From Cruorifilaria tuberocauda (Eukaryota > Nematoda > Chromadorea > Rhabditida > Onchocercidae), in the NCBI GenBank assembly GCA_013365365.1, contig JABVXU010000226.1, positions 22,871-86,870 on the forward strand: DNA of 64,000 bases. Reading direction: 5' to 3'. Of the stretch, positions 41,685 to 55,513 are shown piece by piece. How positions within the stretch are numbered: the first letter of the stretch is position 1; each line of letters begins with the position of its first letter. The notes under the pieces are model-generated. The model searched no databases and was not told where the DNA came from. It was given only the letters and a program-made list of their open reading frames with translations. Both the position numbers and the translations under genes were made by a program.

Positions 41685-44600
41685 TTAACATTCACTTCGC
41701 GTTCGGACTGCATTTGTCTCCAGTGCTTTGCTAAATCCTTCTTCCATAAACTCTTCCAGTTCGGTTGCACACTGAAACATACATATATGAATATTTGCAT
41801 AAAGAACATACTGTGTAAGTTAAATTATATTATAAATATTGGATAACTTTCAAAAGCGTTAATAAACAACTCAATTTACAATTGCACAATAAGCAATAAG
41901 TATTTCATTTTAAACCAAAAGAAAATTAATACATCATGAATTACGAAGAAAGAGCTAAAATATCCACATACCCTATAAATTTCCGATTCTTCTTCGTTAT
42001 AAATACGACAGTTCTCGAAAATCAATCGTGCATCTGCTATTACTTGGTCGGGCGTATCGTACAATCGTTGTTTCAACTTATTCATTATGGTACGCAAGTC
42101 CATCGGCCTCTTGATAATCTAAAATACGTTGGAAAAATTCCACTCAAGAGATTCAATCTTTTACTAATACCCCAAATAGAGGATGGATTAGCGCAAATGG
42201 CAAACATCTCAGACCGTGAGCTTTTTCGGGAAAAGATGATGAACTTTATAAAACATATTGTTGCAACACCAAATAAAAGGCTTGATAAAAGGTAATCTGT
42301 CGAGATTTAAAATTTTATAGCTTCTTTTTTGATGCATGTAAGAAAACAGAAATAAATGAATATTAAAGAAACACCTGGTAATAGTCAGGCACAGCCTTAG
42401 CATCTACTGGTTTTAGAAAAGGCCATGCAATTTGCTGCCTCATTGCTTCACTTATTAGTAACTCAAAAGCACGCAATGTATTTCGTATCCGATTATCTGC
42501 TTCACGCAGACTCATCGTTACATTCCCTAATGCCCGTTCGCCACTTCTATCTAGAAAGTAGTGCATTGAAATTTCAGTCTTCTAATTTAGATTAAGAGTT
42601 CTATAAAAACCCAAAAAACCATAATCCCTAATCAACTTACTGGACCGTTTTCGTTTTGTATATGAATATTCACTTTCACTAGTGCTGCCGCCCTCATCAC
42701 TTTCGCCATCGACAAGATTTTTCCTCCGCACATTTCTCCTTATTTCTTCGAATGATTCATCCGCATAAGCTACCTGAAGAATCTTATATTAACTAGGAAA
42801 ATATGCTAGAGAGATAATGCAGGAACAATATATAGCGTATTACTATTTACCTTCTTTACAATACGCCCGCTTGAAGTTTTTAGCATATCTGATGGAAGTT
42901 CGAATCTGAAAAGCAGTATGATAATTAAAACTCACAAATTAACAAAATTTTCGAGTTATAATGCTGAAAACCTACAAAATGAACAAATGAAAATCCAAAG
43001 ATAAAACATACTCTTCTTCAACAAATGGTTGTTCGGCAGATTCATCTGCAGACGTCCCACAGATATCATCACTTCCTCGGCTATTGCTCTGCTCTTCTTC
43101 ATCTAAAAAAATGAATTTCAAAGGAGATTTTGAATCTGCCATATTTACAATAACTAGATTACAACAACAATCATATAACTTTAAGATTATGAATCAGAAT
43201 TCACCTTTTTTCATTGTCTGCTGTCTTTTCCATTTCTCTTCAGCTTCCTGAGCCTTCACCAGAGCTTTACAATCTGAGCACATCCAACCATTTGGATCCT
43301 GAATTCGATATGTACAAGAAATATTCTGAGATTTTTTGCTGCATACATCAAAATTAGGAGAAGGAAAATCCTATTCTTACAACTCACCTTAATTTTTGGC
43401 TTAGCACAATCAATGTGATAGCATCGATCACAACGCGCACACATACACAGTTTTTCAGTTTCACCCTTCTTGCGACACTTCCGACATCTTGCCTTAAAAT
43501 TTTTAATTATTCAATTGATAATCCTTTCAGTATCCTTAGAAAGATGATTTTTCGAAAATCTGAAGAATTTTAAGCACTTCAAAAAACATAAGCAGCTGAT
43601 TTTTAGGTAAATATCTTAATACCATACTTGAAGTCGACTTCTTGTCCACAGAATAGAAGATTCCAAAGTTGTGTAATAGAGTGATAAAGCCGATATCGAG
43701 CAGCACTTCAATAAAGATTTTTGCCACTGATCAAAAGTAGTCGTAGGGATGTTTGCGCAGTCTTTTTCTTTCGAAGAAGCCGTAGCAAAAGGAAGTCGTA
43801 AAAACTTCAGATTAATTCCTTGAACAATTTGTAGAAATGCCACAGCTAGATGTTCTAGTTCACTTAGTGACTTTACTTCATCGGCAGTGAACATTGTTTC
43901 GCCAAAAACTTCTACATCATCTGAAACAAAAAAAATATATATTGAAGTTCTAAAGGAAAACAGGCGAAAATTATTTAAATTGAAATAGTAATGATGAATA
44001 TGGCAACTTTAGGCTTTAGATAAAGTAGATAAATGATAAAGTTTCAGTGATACCTGCATAAATCACATTAAGTCAACGTAATCCTTTCGGTAATGAGAAA
44101 AAAATTTTGTTCTATGAAAGATAAATTTATTCCCACTTATTGCACGCATTATTTAAAGCTTCTTTGATAACAAAGCAACGACGAACAAAAATGCTCTATA
44201 ATGAGGGAAGAAATATGAAATAGTAGATATCTAATGAACAAATCAGTTTATTTTAAATGAAACACTACTTTCAATAAATGAAATAACATTGCGTTCCTGA
44301 ACTAATGACTCACGCCACTCTTCTCTGCGACGAATATCACTGATAGCTAAATGACCAATGCACCCTTGTTCAACCTGAAAGTGTTTCCTTGAATTGTAAA
44401 TCTTTAAAAACTATAAATTCATACAAAATAATTTGCAAAAGACGACGACCTTTTCCTCTAAATCCAAAAGCATATAAATAAATTCACGATTCCAGTCGAA
44501 AGTCATAGGATTATTCGCTAAGTCAACATTCGTCAACGAAAGATCATTGTAAATTTCACCGGAACTGATCTGAAATTCAACAACTTTCAAGTGCTAGAAA

Positions 44601-47600
44601 ACTTAATATCAAATTTACTACTAATTACAACCATAATAATCTTATGTTTGTCACTTGTTCCTATAGTCAATTAATAGTTTTTTTTCAAAATCTATTGTAA
44701 TATCTCAAAAAATCTTACCTTATCTGAACATCGACTAAGTATGCTTTTCAATAAGGGACTAAAGAACTTCAAATTTTCTAAAAGTTCAGACTCCCGAAAC
44801 CCACGACTGTTACACGCGGATTCAATCTGAAATTTTAAAACTGTAAAAATTAATCGACAAATACTCAGATAGAAGAAATTTTGAAAAACAAAATAAGAAT
44901 GAAACTTACTTCATTGAGAACATCTATGCTTTTGATTAATTGCCACCGGGGACGGCGGGACTTCCCATGGACCGGGCAATCTTCAGTGGCCGTACAACTT
45001 AAAAGGATTTTCCGCAGCTCGTCATCACTCCCACATGACTGACGGTATTTCTCATCAACCTAAAGCTGCCAAAATTCAAACGCTATCTATAACTTCCGTA
45101 GGGTGAATATTAATTTCAAAAAAAGGTTCGAAATCCCACTTTATCTAGTGGCGTTGGTCCAAGACAAGGACCTCGTTCGTCCGCCGAATTAGTATTTTCC
45201 ACCAAAAGCAACGGCAGTGAACTGAAATACCAATATATACGGAATCCTCGATCACGACCAAGGCAGTGCCAACCAACGCGGCCTAAATAAAATGACATCA
45301 CTTAACAAGAGCAAAAAATTTGTCTCAAACATCATCATAATAAAGTATTTATAGCTCCATCACAAAGAGCTATTAAACTTCAGAACCGTATGCGCAATAG
45401 TTCTATAGCTACACCACTACTAATCAGTGTTTCCTTTCTTAATTTTGATACACAGAGTTCTTATCTATGACAAACCGAAAATAAATCCACTACGTTCTTA
45501 CTTTGTATTTTGTAAATCAGTTTCAGTAAATCACTTTCTGCAGAAGTAGTATGTTCTACTTGCAATGAACGAACTTTCTTTATTTCATCGGCTTCCATTT
45601 GAGCATATGAAACTCCTTTCATGAGTATCTAAAAAGCGAAATCTGATAAAATCTATCTGTGGAAAGAGAAAGCACTTTGAGAAAAACCATAAAGAAAATA
45701 TAAAATTTTTAAAATGTCAAATCATATTTGCGTATTTAAACAACAATAAAGCCCTATAAAAATATATAGAATACCTGTTCGACTTCTCTCAATCTCTCCT
45801 CTCTTCTGCCAACGAAACTTCCACCTTTCACAAAATTAATTAACGTTATTGTTTCCTTGGAAGGTTCTTCTTTTTTAACAAAATCTGCTCTAGCGGCTTC
45901 ACCAAGCTCCTCTAACTGCTCCGCTTCATATTCCCGAACTAAAGAAGCTTCTCGTGCTTCCTTTTCCTGAAGAACCCTTACTAAGCTTGTCGATACATCT
46001 TCCAACGATGAATCGTTCAAAAATTTTTTTTATCAATGTGCTTGCACTAACATTCAGACATAATTCATAACAATTTACGAGTACAACACCAACATTTTCG
46101 GATGTATTTTACATAAAAACGATATCATTAGCACGAAAATTTTAATTTAAAACCTGCGCTGCATCGAAATTTCGTAGATTTTTCAATTCTTTGCGTACGT
46201 CAAGCAATGAAACAATACGTTCATCAGATGTCGAACGAAATTTATGATAACTAAGCAACTGCTGTATCACTACTTTGAATAATGCCATGCGTTCATATGG
46301 CTGCAGATCGAAGACCGATTTCTGGAAATTCTTTTAACGTGCATATAAAAATAGCAGCAAACAAAATGTTTTTTTCAGACATTTATTCGCCATTCTCGTT
46401 AGTTAGCAAAGACATGTAAACATACTTGTGTCCTGGAATTTAAAAAATGCTAGAATATGAGCAGCTTACGCTTCATCTTGATTTTTCCCCTGCCGAAAAA
46501 ACTGAATCCATTTTTAAATTCTAAATAAAATATATAAAGATGAGATGGAACAACAACAACCTTTTCCAGAATATTCATAATCTGAGGGTTTTCTTTGGTA
46601 AATAAAAACCCTTCATCTTCATAACAACGAATCGCTCCTCTTGAAAATAATCGAAATCGATGCGTGGGAGCTCCAGTGTAATATCCTGATGTCATCAATG
46701 ATAATCGCATTACCTCTGTTAAAGTCATCCAATCGATTGGCAAATGCCGTGCGCTTAATCCTAAAACTTCTTTATTAAGAAGTGTAAAATTTTCAAGCGT
46801 TCAGAGGCTATATTTCTAGACGATTGTAGTTATCACTTGCCATGTGTAAGTCGAATATTCTCATGAAGCATTGTCGCTTGGCGAATTTCCGAACCATATA
46901 TCTTGTGGTCGATATCATTTGCATCTAATGGTATTTCTTCTTTATTGCTCAAGTTAGCTAAAAATAATAAAACTGAATGTTTTTGAAATGATAATGCAAT
47001 TAATCTCTTTATCGTGCCATACTCTGGCATAGTACCGTCAGGACTTGACTGATTAATACTACTAAGAAAGAAAATTACAAAATTTAGATTTTTTTACATC
47101 TACAAAAGAGGCTAGGGAGAGAAACTTTCCGAATTTGGGACGAAAATCAAGCGTAGATCAACAATCAATGAATCGCAATTTTATATATTGATGAACGAAG
47201 ATTAAACCGCTGCTAGATGAAACCAAAATAGAACACTTATTACTTTGCATTATTTGACAATAATCAAAGATAAAACTAACAATTTCATGCTGAAATCTTA
47301 TGAAATATAAGACACTCAGAATTAAAGATCTAAAGGAGGATCTACCTTCATCACCATCTTCTTCATCAGCTCGTTCACTTTTGGCTTTCAACAAAATATG
47401 CATCAACTGAACAAATAAGCTGTCTTGTTCTGGAGTTTTATTTCTTACAGCCGATACAATTTCACCAAACTTAATCTGATTAATGCCACGGACCTAAAAG
47501 GAAAGTTGATTTGAAACACTTAAAGGAGCTGATCCTGGAATGAACGAATGACTCATAAATATGTAAAACATACTTCTTTGATTGGTAGCAACTCCGCGAA

Positions 47601-50600
47601 ACTTTGAAAAAATTCGAAAATGTATAAATAGTCGCCAAAATCATCGTCGGACATCCAGAGAGGAAGTAGAAGAGGTGCCAACTCAGGTAAGGGCTAAAAA
47701 ATATATATATATCTTGACTTTAAGCCAGCAAAATCACAGAAAATTATTAAATAATTGATTATAACACAGTGATACGAAGTACAATCCAGCTGTTAATTAG
47801 ATTTGATTGTTCAATTACACAACACCAAATCCATTAATTTTCAATTTCATTTTAAAGACGGATTTTTCCTTGAAAATATTCAACTTGGAAAATAATATTT
47901 ACTTGAAGGTCATCACAAAGGATATCATCTCTTGGTTTCTTCCACTCTAATAATATTTCCTTCGCTCTTTGTTTATTCAGACGTTTTTCCTCTCGTTCCT
48001 AAACAAAGTAATATCCGGACGATTGCACATTTTCTTTGCAAATTTATATTATGATAAATCAATAAGACATTAGACAAGAAGGTTCTAACTCCCAGCTGAA
48101 ATTTGAGCATTCATCAGCGTCAAACTAGAACTAAAATGTTTATGGAATGAAAGTGTGATTGCAATGATGATATACTAAAGATTAATTTATAAAATTTATA
48201 TTTGCAAGACTTTTGAAGAAATATTTTATTCGCTTTTGAAGTTGTCATTAAATAAGTAAGAAGTGATATATCAATTTTTTTCTAGAAAAAACCTTTTCTT
48301 TGGTCTGTCGAATTAACTGTTTCAATTCAACAATTTCAGCTTCAGATAATAGTCGCTCATCCTGTTCCCAACGAGAAAGACTGTCGATATTTACTTTTCG
48401 TGCTTGTTCAAAAAGACCTTCCAATTCTTCCTGCTGCTGAGCAATCTGAACATTTACTTTCCGTCTGTCATTGTTAGAAACTATAAACTGCAATGTACCA
48501 CATTGAAAATTCTGAATTAAAACACTAAAACAAATTATACCGCTTTTTTTTTCTTCGTCTTTTTGTCAGCTTCTCCTTTTTTTTGTTCCTTTCTATCCTT
48601 CTCCGGAGATACCTTCCTAGATCTTACATTCAACTTATCTTTTTCAATAATATCGACAAAGTCGGCATCCGACGTTGATTGAGCGTCCACATCATCATTA
48701 GGATGGCCATCTAAAATACATATTGAAATCTAAAAAAAATTTCACGCACATCAGAAGTTTGATTGAATACTCAGTTATAATTTTTCTTAAAAATACTTAG
48801 ATGATTGCGCGGTGGACGGGAAATTCCTTTATTTGGCCCACGATGCATTAACGGTGTTCGCGGAAATTGCGCAATCGGTCCAGCGAATACCTCATTCCAC
48901 GACATGTTTTCTAATTGAAAATTCTCCAATAGTTCTTTCTGGAAATTTTAATTTTCTTTAAAAATTTGCTTTGCTAACAAAAAACAAGTAAAATCTACAA
49001 ATTCATAGAACTATCAATTTAGTAGCAATATTAAATATGCAAATCGAACATTAATTACATCTAATAAAAATCTAACAAAAATTCTATGCTTCTAAAGGAA
49101 GCATAGAATTTTTGCTTCAATCAAAATTTTCCCTCTAAAGTTTATCATCTTAACAATGAAAGAAACGTTGTTACATTTAGAAACATAAATTCAATGAAAG
49201 TTATCTCATATCAACTACATAAAATACTTCCAATTAAAACATCTATTACTAATTCAACTTCGAAAAACTTGCTTTTACTGTTAGGCGCTCGTGATCCGTT
49301 ATACAAGAATTTTTTAAGAATACACGTATCATATTCCGAGCCCATAGCGATTTGCTTCGCCTAAAAAAATCAAGTAATATACAACATCATATGAAGTAAG
49401 ACTGAAAAAAACTGAAAAAGATAATTATTTCAAAAAAATTCAAAAAAATTACAGTAGATCTTGATGACTGACTCGTTCGCGTACTTTATTGCCAGCATCC
49501 CCGTTATGTTTATCCAGTATTACGACGTCATACGTATAACGTTCCGCTGGTGGTATTAGAAGCTCTCCTCTTTTCACACTTGAAAAATCATATTCGAAGT
49601 TCAATTTAATTTAATCATCTAATAAGTTATGCAAATATGTAAAACTGAGAATAGTTTTTAGTTTGAATCGAAGCAAAACAAAAAATAAAAAGTTATCTTA
49701 GGCACTTTCATAGATTTAATTTCAATTGACTAAACTCACAAAATTGCAGGTTTCTTCACATCGCTATGTTGATTTGTGACATCATTTTCTACATCAATGT
49801 ACGTTACTTTTCTTATTATAACATCTTTTCGACCACGTCCACCGCTGTATGTAACTTCTTCACCCAGCAAGAAATGATCTTTGACAAAAAAATAAATGTC
49901 GTTTACCAAATCTTCGATTCGTCCACGACATGATAATTTGTATACAAGATAAAGAATAGGTCTCGCAAAAGAGGAAGGATAAGTTTTTAGCGTTTCCTAA
50001 AACATTTCTAATTAGCTTGGTAAAAGTTGATTCCTGGAAAGCAATTAAATTTTATGAATTCAAATATTATCAAGTCATTCTGAACATTGAACTTCAGGAA
50101 TTAAATGATGAATTCCAATTAAAAATAATAAACCACTAGTTAGCATAACAAGCTTTATTTTGAAGAAAACTATGCATCACTATACATGATGGACTCATTT
50201 CCATTATTTTTGTTATTTTTAAATTAAGCTATTGAGTAATACAATCCAAATATTTTGCATACCTGTGCATTTTTCTCAGAATCAAGAGCCTCTTCGAATG
50301 TCAAACCCGTTTTTCCGGTCACTGAACATGTCCAAACCATCGAACTCAGAGCAATTTGCCGTTGGAAGAAGTCGCTGAAAACAACGACCACATAAATAAT
50401 GCTTTTATTTCTAAAATAATTCTTGAGGTGTCTAGAAATAGGTCTATCTAAAAAGTGATTACCGAGTTCGTTAAACAGATATTACTGATTAAAAACTCGA
50501 TAAAACCTAACATACCGTTAAATCAGATATGAGTTGATCATGGATAAGAAGCATGATTTTCTGTCTAAAGTCAAGGAAAAATGAGCAAAAAACATACTCA

Positions 50601-50710
50601 TACGACGTGAAAATTTCATTGGTAAGTGGAAGATGGAATACTTTATCATCAGGTTTCAGATCAGTTGGGCATGGTGATGGTTTGAATTGCTTCCGGCCAA
50701 GTGAGGGCAT
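41685..50710 (-). CDS. BAZ1A: ACF1/BAZ1-like chromatin remodeller subunit
   Basis: About 29 exons, roughly 1,450 residues, from ATG 50710 to TAA 41685. Domains in order: the WAC domain (MPSLGRKQF, LTNEIFTSYE, DFFQRQIALSSMVWTC, VTGKTGLTFEEALDSE; about 50710-49850); a Lys-rich linker; the DDT domain (LPLWMSDDDFGDYLYIFEFF, near 47700-47340); WHIM motifs (GRDRGFRIYWYFSSLP near 45250); a PHD finger (CRKC...CARCDRCYHIDC...GWMCSDC, 43500-43230); and a bromodomain (QIAWPFLKPVDAKAVPDYY, IIKRPMDLRTIM, FENCRIYNEEESEIYR; 42450-41690). This order is that of ACF1/BAZ1A, the partner of ISWI ATPase in nucleosome spacing. The bromodomain keeps the acetyl-lysine-binding position as Asn in ENCRIYN. BAZ1B also has this order, so paralogue assignment is by similarity only. 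Some middle exon borders were not fixed base by base. Confidence 0.93.
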
Positions 50711-51325
50711 TAGTCAAAATCCTTGTAAAAAAGTCTGAAATAATATGAACAATTGACGAAATCCTCGAGGAAACCATTGAAGCAATCGGATCATTGGATC
50801 ATTTAGCGTAGCGTGTTTCTCGATGGTGGCAAAAATAAGCATAACAAACAACGGTTAATAGATGATTATATGACAATAAATATAATTTTCAAAATAACAA
50901 AAATTTTGAAAAAAGAATCAATCAATCTCATAACATGCATAAATAATCAAAAGCAAAGATTGAATAAGCAGAAAATTATGTGAAGACGTGCGTTGCCTAT
51001 CCCACTCTCCTACCAATGTAAAATCGATCATCTTCCTTATTACATGCTACTGGTTTCAACAAGAGAAACAAAAAACTCCCAATGATATAAACTGTTTATG
51101 AATTTCCGCATATATATCAAGATATATGTAATTCCAGTATTTCAGGATATATATAGGTAATGCATAATAGGTTTCCTCATCCTGATCTGCCTAAATTCCG
51201 AACATTCCATGTTATTCATCCAAAAAAAAAAAACAAAAATGCGAATAAACGTCTCCATTTTTCGAACACAAATATAAATGACCTAAAATAACAAAATCTG
51301 TGGGGTTGCATTTTTAGACACTTAC
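50711..51325. other. Region upstream of ACF1-like start codon
   Basis: Contains an acceptor-like TTTTTTACAAG ten bases before the ACF1 ATG on the minus strand, which suggests a spliced or trans-spliced leader. Two open but unconnected stretches (minus, near 51282-51180 and 51080-51010) may be exons of the gene to the right; I could not place them. Confidence 0.35.
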
Positions 51326-54300
51326 CATTTTCATTTCGTCACAACTTATAATGGTTTTATCGTTCAAGTCCAACATCTTTTTAATTTACGAATCTAATTT
51401 ATGAAGATTTAACTTTATTACCTGCTGATTCCATGCAGTTCGCGGCCTCATCTCCACTAATCAATAATTCATATTTTGATAAACAGTTATGTCTTTACGT
51501 GAAATGCGACTGTTAACAAAGAGAATTCGTTCTTGAATATACACAACTTTATCGTATTCCACTGTGTTCAGTTGCAGGAAGAGCACTTTTACCCATCCTG
51601 CGAATCCATTGGAAAAAGTGAAAACTATGAGTGAGTATAATTATATCGAAAGACGCAAATACAACTCATATTTCGTCTACTTTGATATAGAATACGCTAC
51701 TTTTTGAACTTTTTACCTTAAAAGAATTGTTCAACTGTCAATTTATTAGGCGAGCAACATATGTGGAGAGAATGTAGCGTGAATTATCGATCGTGATGAC
51801 ATTGTCAACACATATAGATAGAAAGGGCTGCTGGTTATGTACGTGCATCACGTTGATGATTCTGTACAAACCGATATCTTCTGAGTGATTATTCTCAAAT
51901 ATTGGAAATCAGGAACAAAAAATCTCACGAAAAACATAAGCGATCTAAAACTCACGAAATGGGGACAAAATAAATTAGCTAAAATGATGATAGTTACGGA
52001 TTTAGTTAGTTTCTTTCATCAGAAAAATAAAAAATATATATATATATATATAATATATATATACTAGGAAATAAATCTGAAATCCGAGAAATGAAGGTAA
52101 TTTAACAAACTTAGTTTAATCACGATAAACTCAGGTATATTTCCATTAAGCTTCGTCATAACTTCTGACCTAAAAATCCAATAAGTTCTGTTACAATTGC
52201 AATAAAACAATTGCTTAACGTATGCATTTAGATAGCTTGTGATACAATTGATTACCTAGGCAAAGATGTGCAATTACGTCAATAGAAGGGAAATATCAAA
52301 TACATAAATAGGTTATGAAACAGAAGGGAAATATCAAATACATAAATAGATTATGAAACAGGACAAATCAATATGATATGAAGCTAAATATAATTACTCA
52401 TTTTATTAAAGGAGAAAATTAATCAATTACTTATTTTATTCAGCAGGAAGCAAAACTGAATTATTCGAAAATTATTTCGAATTATTTCCTAAAACAAATA
52501 GATTAAGCATTCCTTCTAAAAAAGCTCCTTTTCTTCCTCTTCTAATATCGACACGTTTCTTTCTCCTTTCATGTGTCTTAAACGTGACCTATTTCAATTC
52601 ATTTCCTACAAAATATTAACAATATGATGTCGAAATATTCTTTAAAATGATAGTAATTATCAAAGGCAGTGTAAAAAGCTTCAAAAGTAATTTGAAAAAT
52701 AAATCAATTATATTTCGCAACACTTTAACCTCTCGCTACACCAATATCATATGCTATTTCCTTCACTACTCCTTTCTTGCACACTCTTCACTTTCTCATT
52801 AGAAAAATGTCGCACTCAATAAGAACCTTCCTTCAATATTTTTCACGTTCGAATTTCTGCGTTACGTTGTCACGTGGGTTGTGTTTTTACTGACGTGTAA
52901 TCTATTATTTTTCAATTGTGTGCTGCAGTTTTAATGCTCTTTTAGCATGCGCATTTTCCCATTTGTAATTTTTGACAGTGCAAGATAAATAGGCTAGCTT
53001 TTTTGTACTGTTTCTTGTTACGTTAAGATATCAGAAAATTAAACGACGTATGAGTAATTACATTTCATACACATCTATTCAATAGAGCTAATTACATGAA
53101 AACATATTTTTGTCCATTAACATATAACTTTTTTACATGTATTTCACGTGAAGTCGTGATGCCTGTAAGTATGAACGTGATTGGTGTAGGTGCTTGTAGT
53201 GCTAAGTTGATACATCCGTGTGCCTGCAAGTATACTTACAATTTTATGATGCAAACATTAATAGAACTTAAAATCATATATATATATATATATATGAGAT
53301 TGATTCTTTGAATTGGGATGGGGATTGTGTAAAAATTTTTAAGCAAATAATCAGTAAAAGAAAACGAGTAATTTTGAATTATTTAAAACTAGAATAAACA
53401 AGAATAGCGTCTTAGACTGAGCGAGTATATCTATTTAGTTCCATGAATATTTATGTAAGTATTCGTGAAGAAGTGTTTGATTTTTGTTTCACGAAGCATA
53501 AATGAGTGAATGAATAAGTAGTACCTTAATGAGAATATCATACGGATCGTTCCTGCCCACCATTTCTTGTTGTTTCCTTTGGTTCGATGGCTTAACTTCG
53601 ACACTGTGATGGTTTTTCTCAGCTTGAAATAAGTTAATGTTAATTAATTTCGGTTTTGAAAATATCGTCTTTGGATAATTTTTATTTTTTTCAGTACTCT
53701 AAAAAGTAGTAAAATTTCGCAGAAAGCGCAAAGAGAAGATTACTGACAGTTGATAGGATCACCATTTGACCGTGCTAATAACTGATAATCTCGTTCTAAA
53801 ATTCTTCTTCTTGGCGTTGTTGAGGACTCGTTTGTCGGAGAGCTTAAGTTTTATATTTAAATTCTAATGGTCCGATGAATATCAATAATGAAACTTAAAA
53901 CGACTACTCGATCGGACACTCTAGTGTGTTAGTTGAAGCGATATACTGATTGAATATAGTCAATGCGTAAATATCTTGACCAGTATGCAATCCTAGCTCT
54001 CAAAGATCATTTCACATTGTCGTGGTTTACATTATTTCGTTTTATGGATTTCAACTTATAATGTAAGCTTCAGAAGAGAAATTTTTTTGAAATTTACGTT
54101 TTTGCTGATTTTTCGGTCCCTGATATCGATGGTTGGTTGGTTTTTTGGGCACCGGCATCTGTAAGGTACTTGTTTGTGTAATTGTTTACCTCCTGTCTAC
54201 CTATCTTGAAAATTCATGAACTGATTCTGCTATTGGAAATCAGTTTTGCTGTATGTATCTTTATGTATATTAACGATTTTTTGGCACATAAGTAACATTT

Positions 54301-54936
54301 TTTAGCACAATAACAGTTTTTAGCGGCGTGATAACGCTATTTTTGAAATGAATCAACATTCCCACAATAATTTTAGGATGTTACTGTACTCTATTTTTTC
54401 CATATATAAGCAAACGAAAGTTCGAATTTTTTCTTAGCAATTTTTCTCATAGAAAAGTAAGGACTGAAATAAGCCTATTGGACTATTAATTATGATTCAG
54501 AAGTATTAATCAGATCAAATGCTTTTATGGTGTGCATCTTATATATATAGCAACAGCTTTACATTTTTCATTTTCATCACTGTGTTCTGTTGTTTGAGTT
54601 TCAGATGTTTCTGTGATATCGGTCTTCAAACTATTATGTTCATATTCTGAATTAGCGTACGGACTTGACCAATCCTGTAAATTTCTCACTAATTAAGAAA
54701 AATTCGTCAGATCTTATTAAAATTATCCATGTCCATGTATTTTTATATAATCAGTCTTGGATTTGGTTAATGTATGAGCATGAAAAGAACTGGCGGTAAA
54801 TACGAGGAAGGAAAGTAGAATTAAAACATGAAAATAAGAGGGCTTTCATTGTAAATTAAAAGAATAAAATATATACCTTCAATGAATCCGGCACGGAATT
54901 ATCAGACTTGGTTAAAGATCCAATATCAAAACTCAT
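51326..54936 (-). CDS. Unrecognised Ser/Thr-rich protein, two possible 3' ends
   Basis: Phase-consistent exons: 54936-54877, 54674-54563, 54158-54098, 53842-53763, 53622-53525 and 53223-53148. They can then join either to a terminal exon 51880-51747 (tandem TAA TAA stop; 206 residues in total) or to exons 51597-51499, 51456-51422 and 51376-51326, with the end not found. The N-terminal half is Ser/Thr/Asn/Glu-rich and likely disordered (MSFDIGSLTKSDNS...TSETQTTEHSDENEK). A basic patch follows (TPRRRILERDYQLLARSN). The C-terminal part is beta-prone (PTPITFILTGITTS, then DIGLYRIINVMHVH or WVKVLFLQLN). I recognise no domain. It lies head to head with CAMKMT, 577 bp apart. The model rests on splice phases only; single exons could be wrong. 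Confidence 0.5.
52034..52064. repeat. (AT)n microsatellite
   Basis: About 30 bp of near-perfect TA repeat with one slip, inside an intron of the unrecognised gene. Confidence 0.85.
52284..52359. repeat. 38-bp tandem duplication
   Basis: Two copies (52284-52321 and 52322-52359) of a unit starting AGAAGGGAAATATCAAATAC differ at about one base, so the duplication is recent. It lies in intronic DNA. Confidence 0.9.
53275..53295. repeat. (AT)n microsatellite
   Basis: About ten TA units just upstream (in transcript sense) of the exon at 53223-53148. Confidence 0.85.
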
Positions 54937-55513
54937 TGACAGAGAAATTGTTTGTGAATGAGCGACCGCTTGATGGTATTCTAATTATAAAAACTGTAAA
55001 ATTTTTTTAATTTGTCTCTTACATATAATACACCTATTTTAATAATGTAAACTAAGGGATTTTCATCGAACTTTGATGCATTGCTGTATTGTAAAATGAT
55101 GTGAAATTTTTGAAATTACAATCACATTAAAAATTTCAAATTAGGTAAATTTTTTTCATTAATTAGCAACGGAGAAGGATGAATCTGTATTCGAATAGTT
55201 TAGATTTTAAGTCGGAGTATAGATTAGAATACTAAATTGAAACTAAAATATGCATATGTTGGAATACGAATCAAAATATGCCGAGAGACTCAAATGAAAT
55301 ATACATTAGGGTATATTATTTGAAATATAATAAGTATGTGATAAGAATACACCGTAGACGTAATGAGCACTAATTATTTCAAGCCGAATATGATTCCAGA
55401 AATTGATGAGTGTATGTAGAGATAGAATGAAGTATTAACGTCTCAAAGCAATACTCGAATTCTTTAATGGGATGCAATTAATTTATTACAGATTTTTGTT
55501 CAAGAAATGTATA
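54937..55513. promoter_or_regulatory. Divergent promoter region, unrecognised gene / CAMKMT
   Basis: 577 bp between divergent start codons. An acceptor-like TTATTACAG about 20-30 bases before the CAMKMT ATG suggests a spliced or trans-spliced leader. No TATA element stands out. Confidence 0.4.

Noticed and set aside
51747..51760. Read-through or recoding at the end of the unrecognised gene
   Set aside because: The exon ends with two TAA stops in a row, which is a normal terminus.
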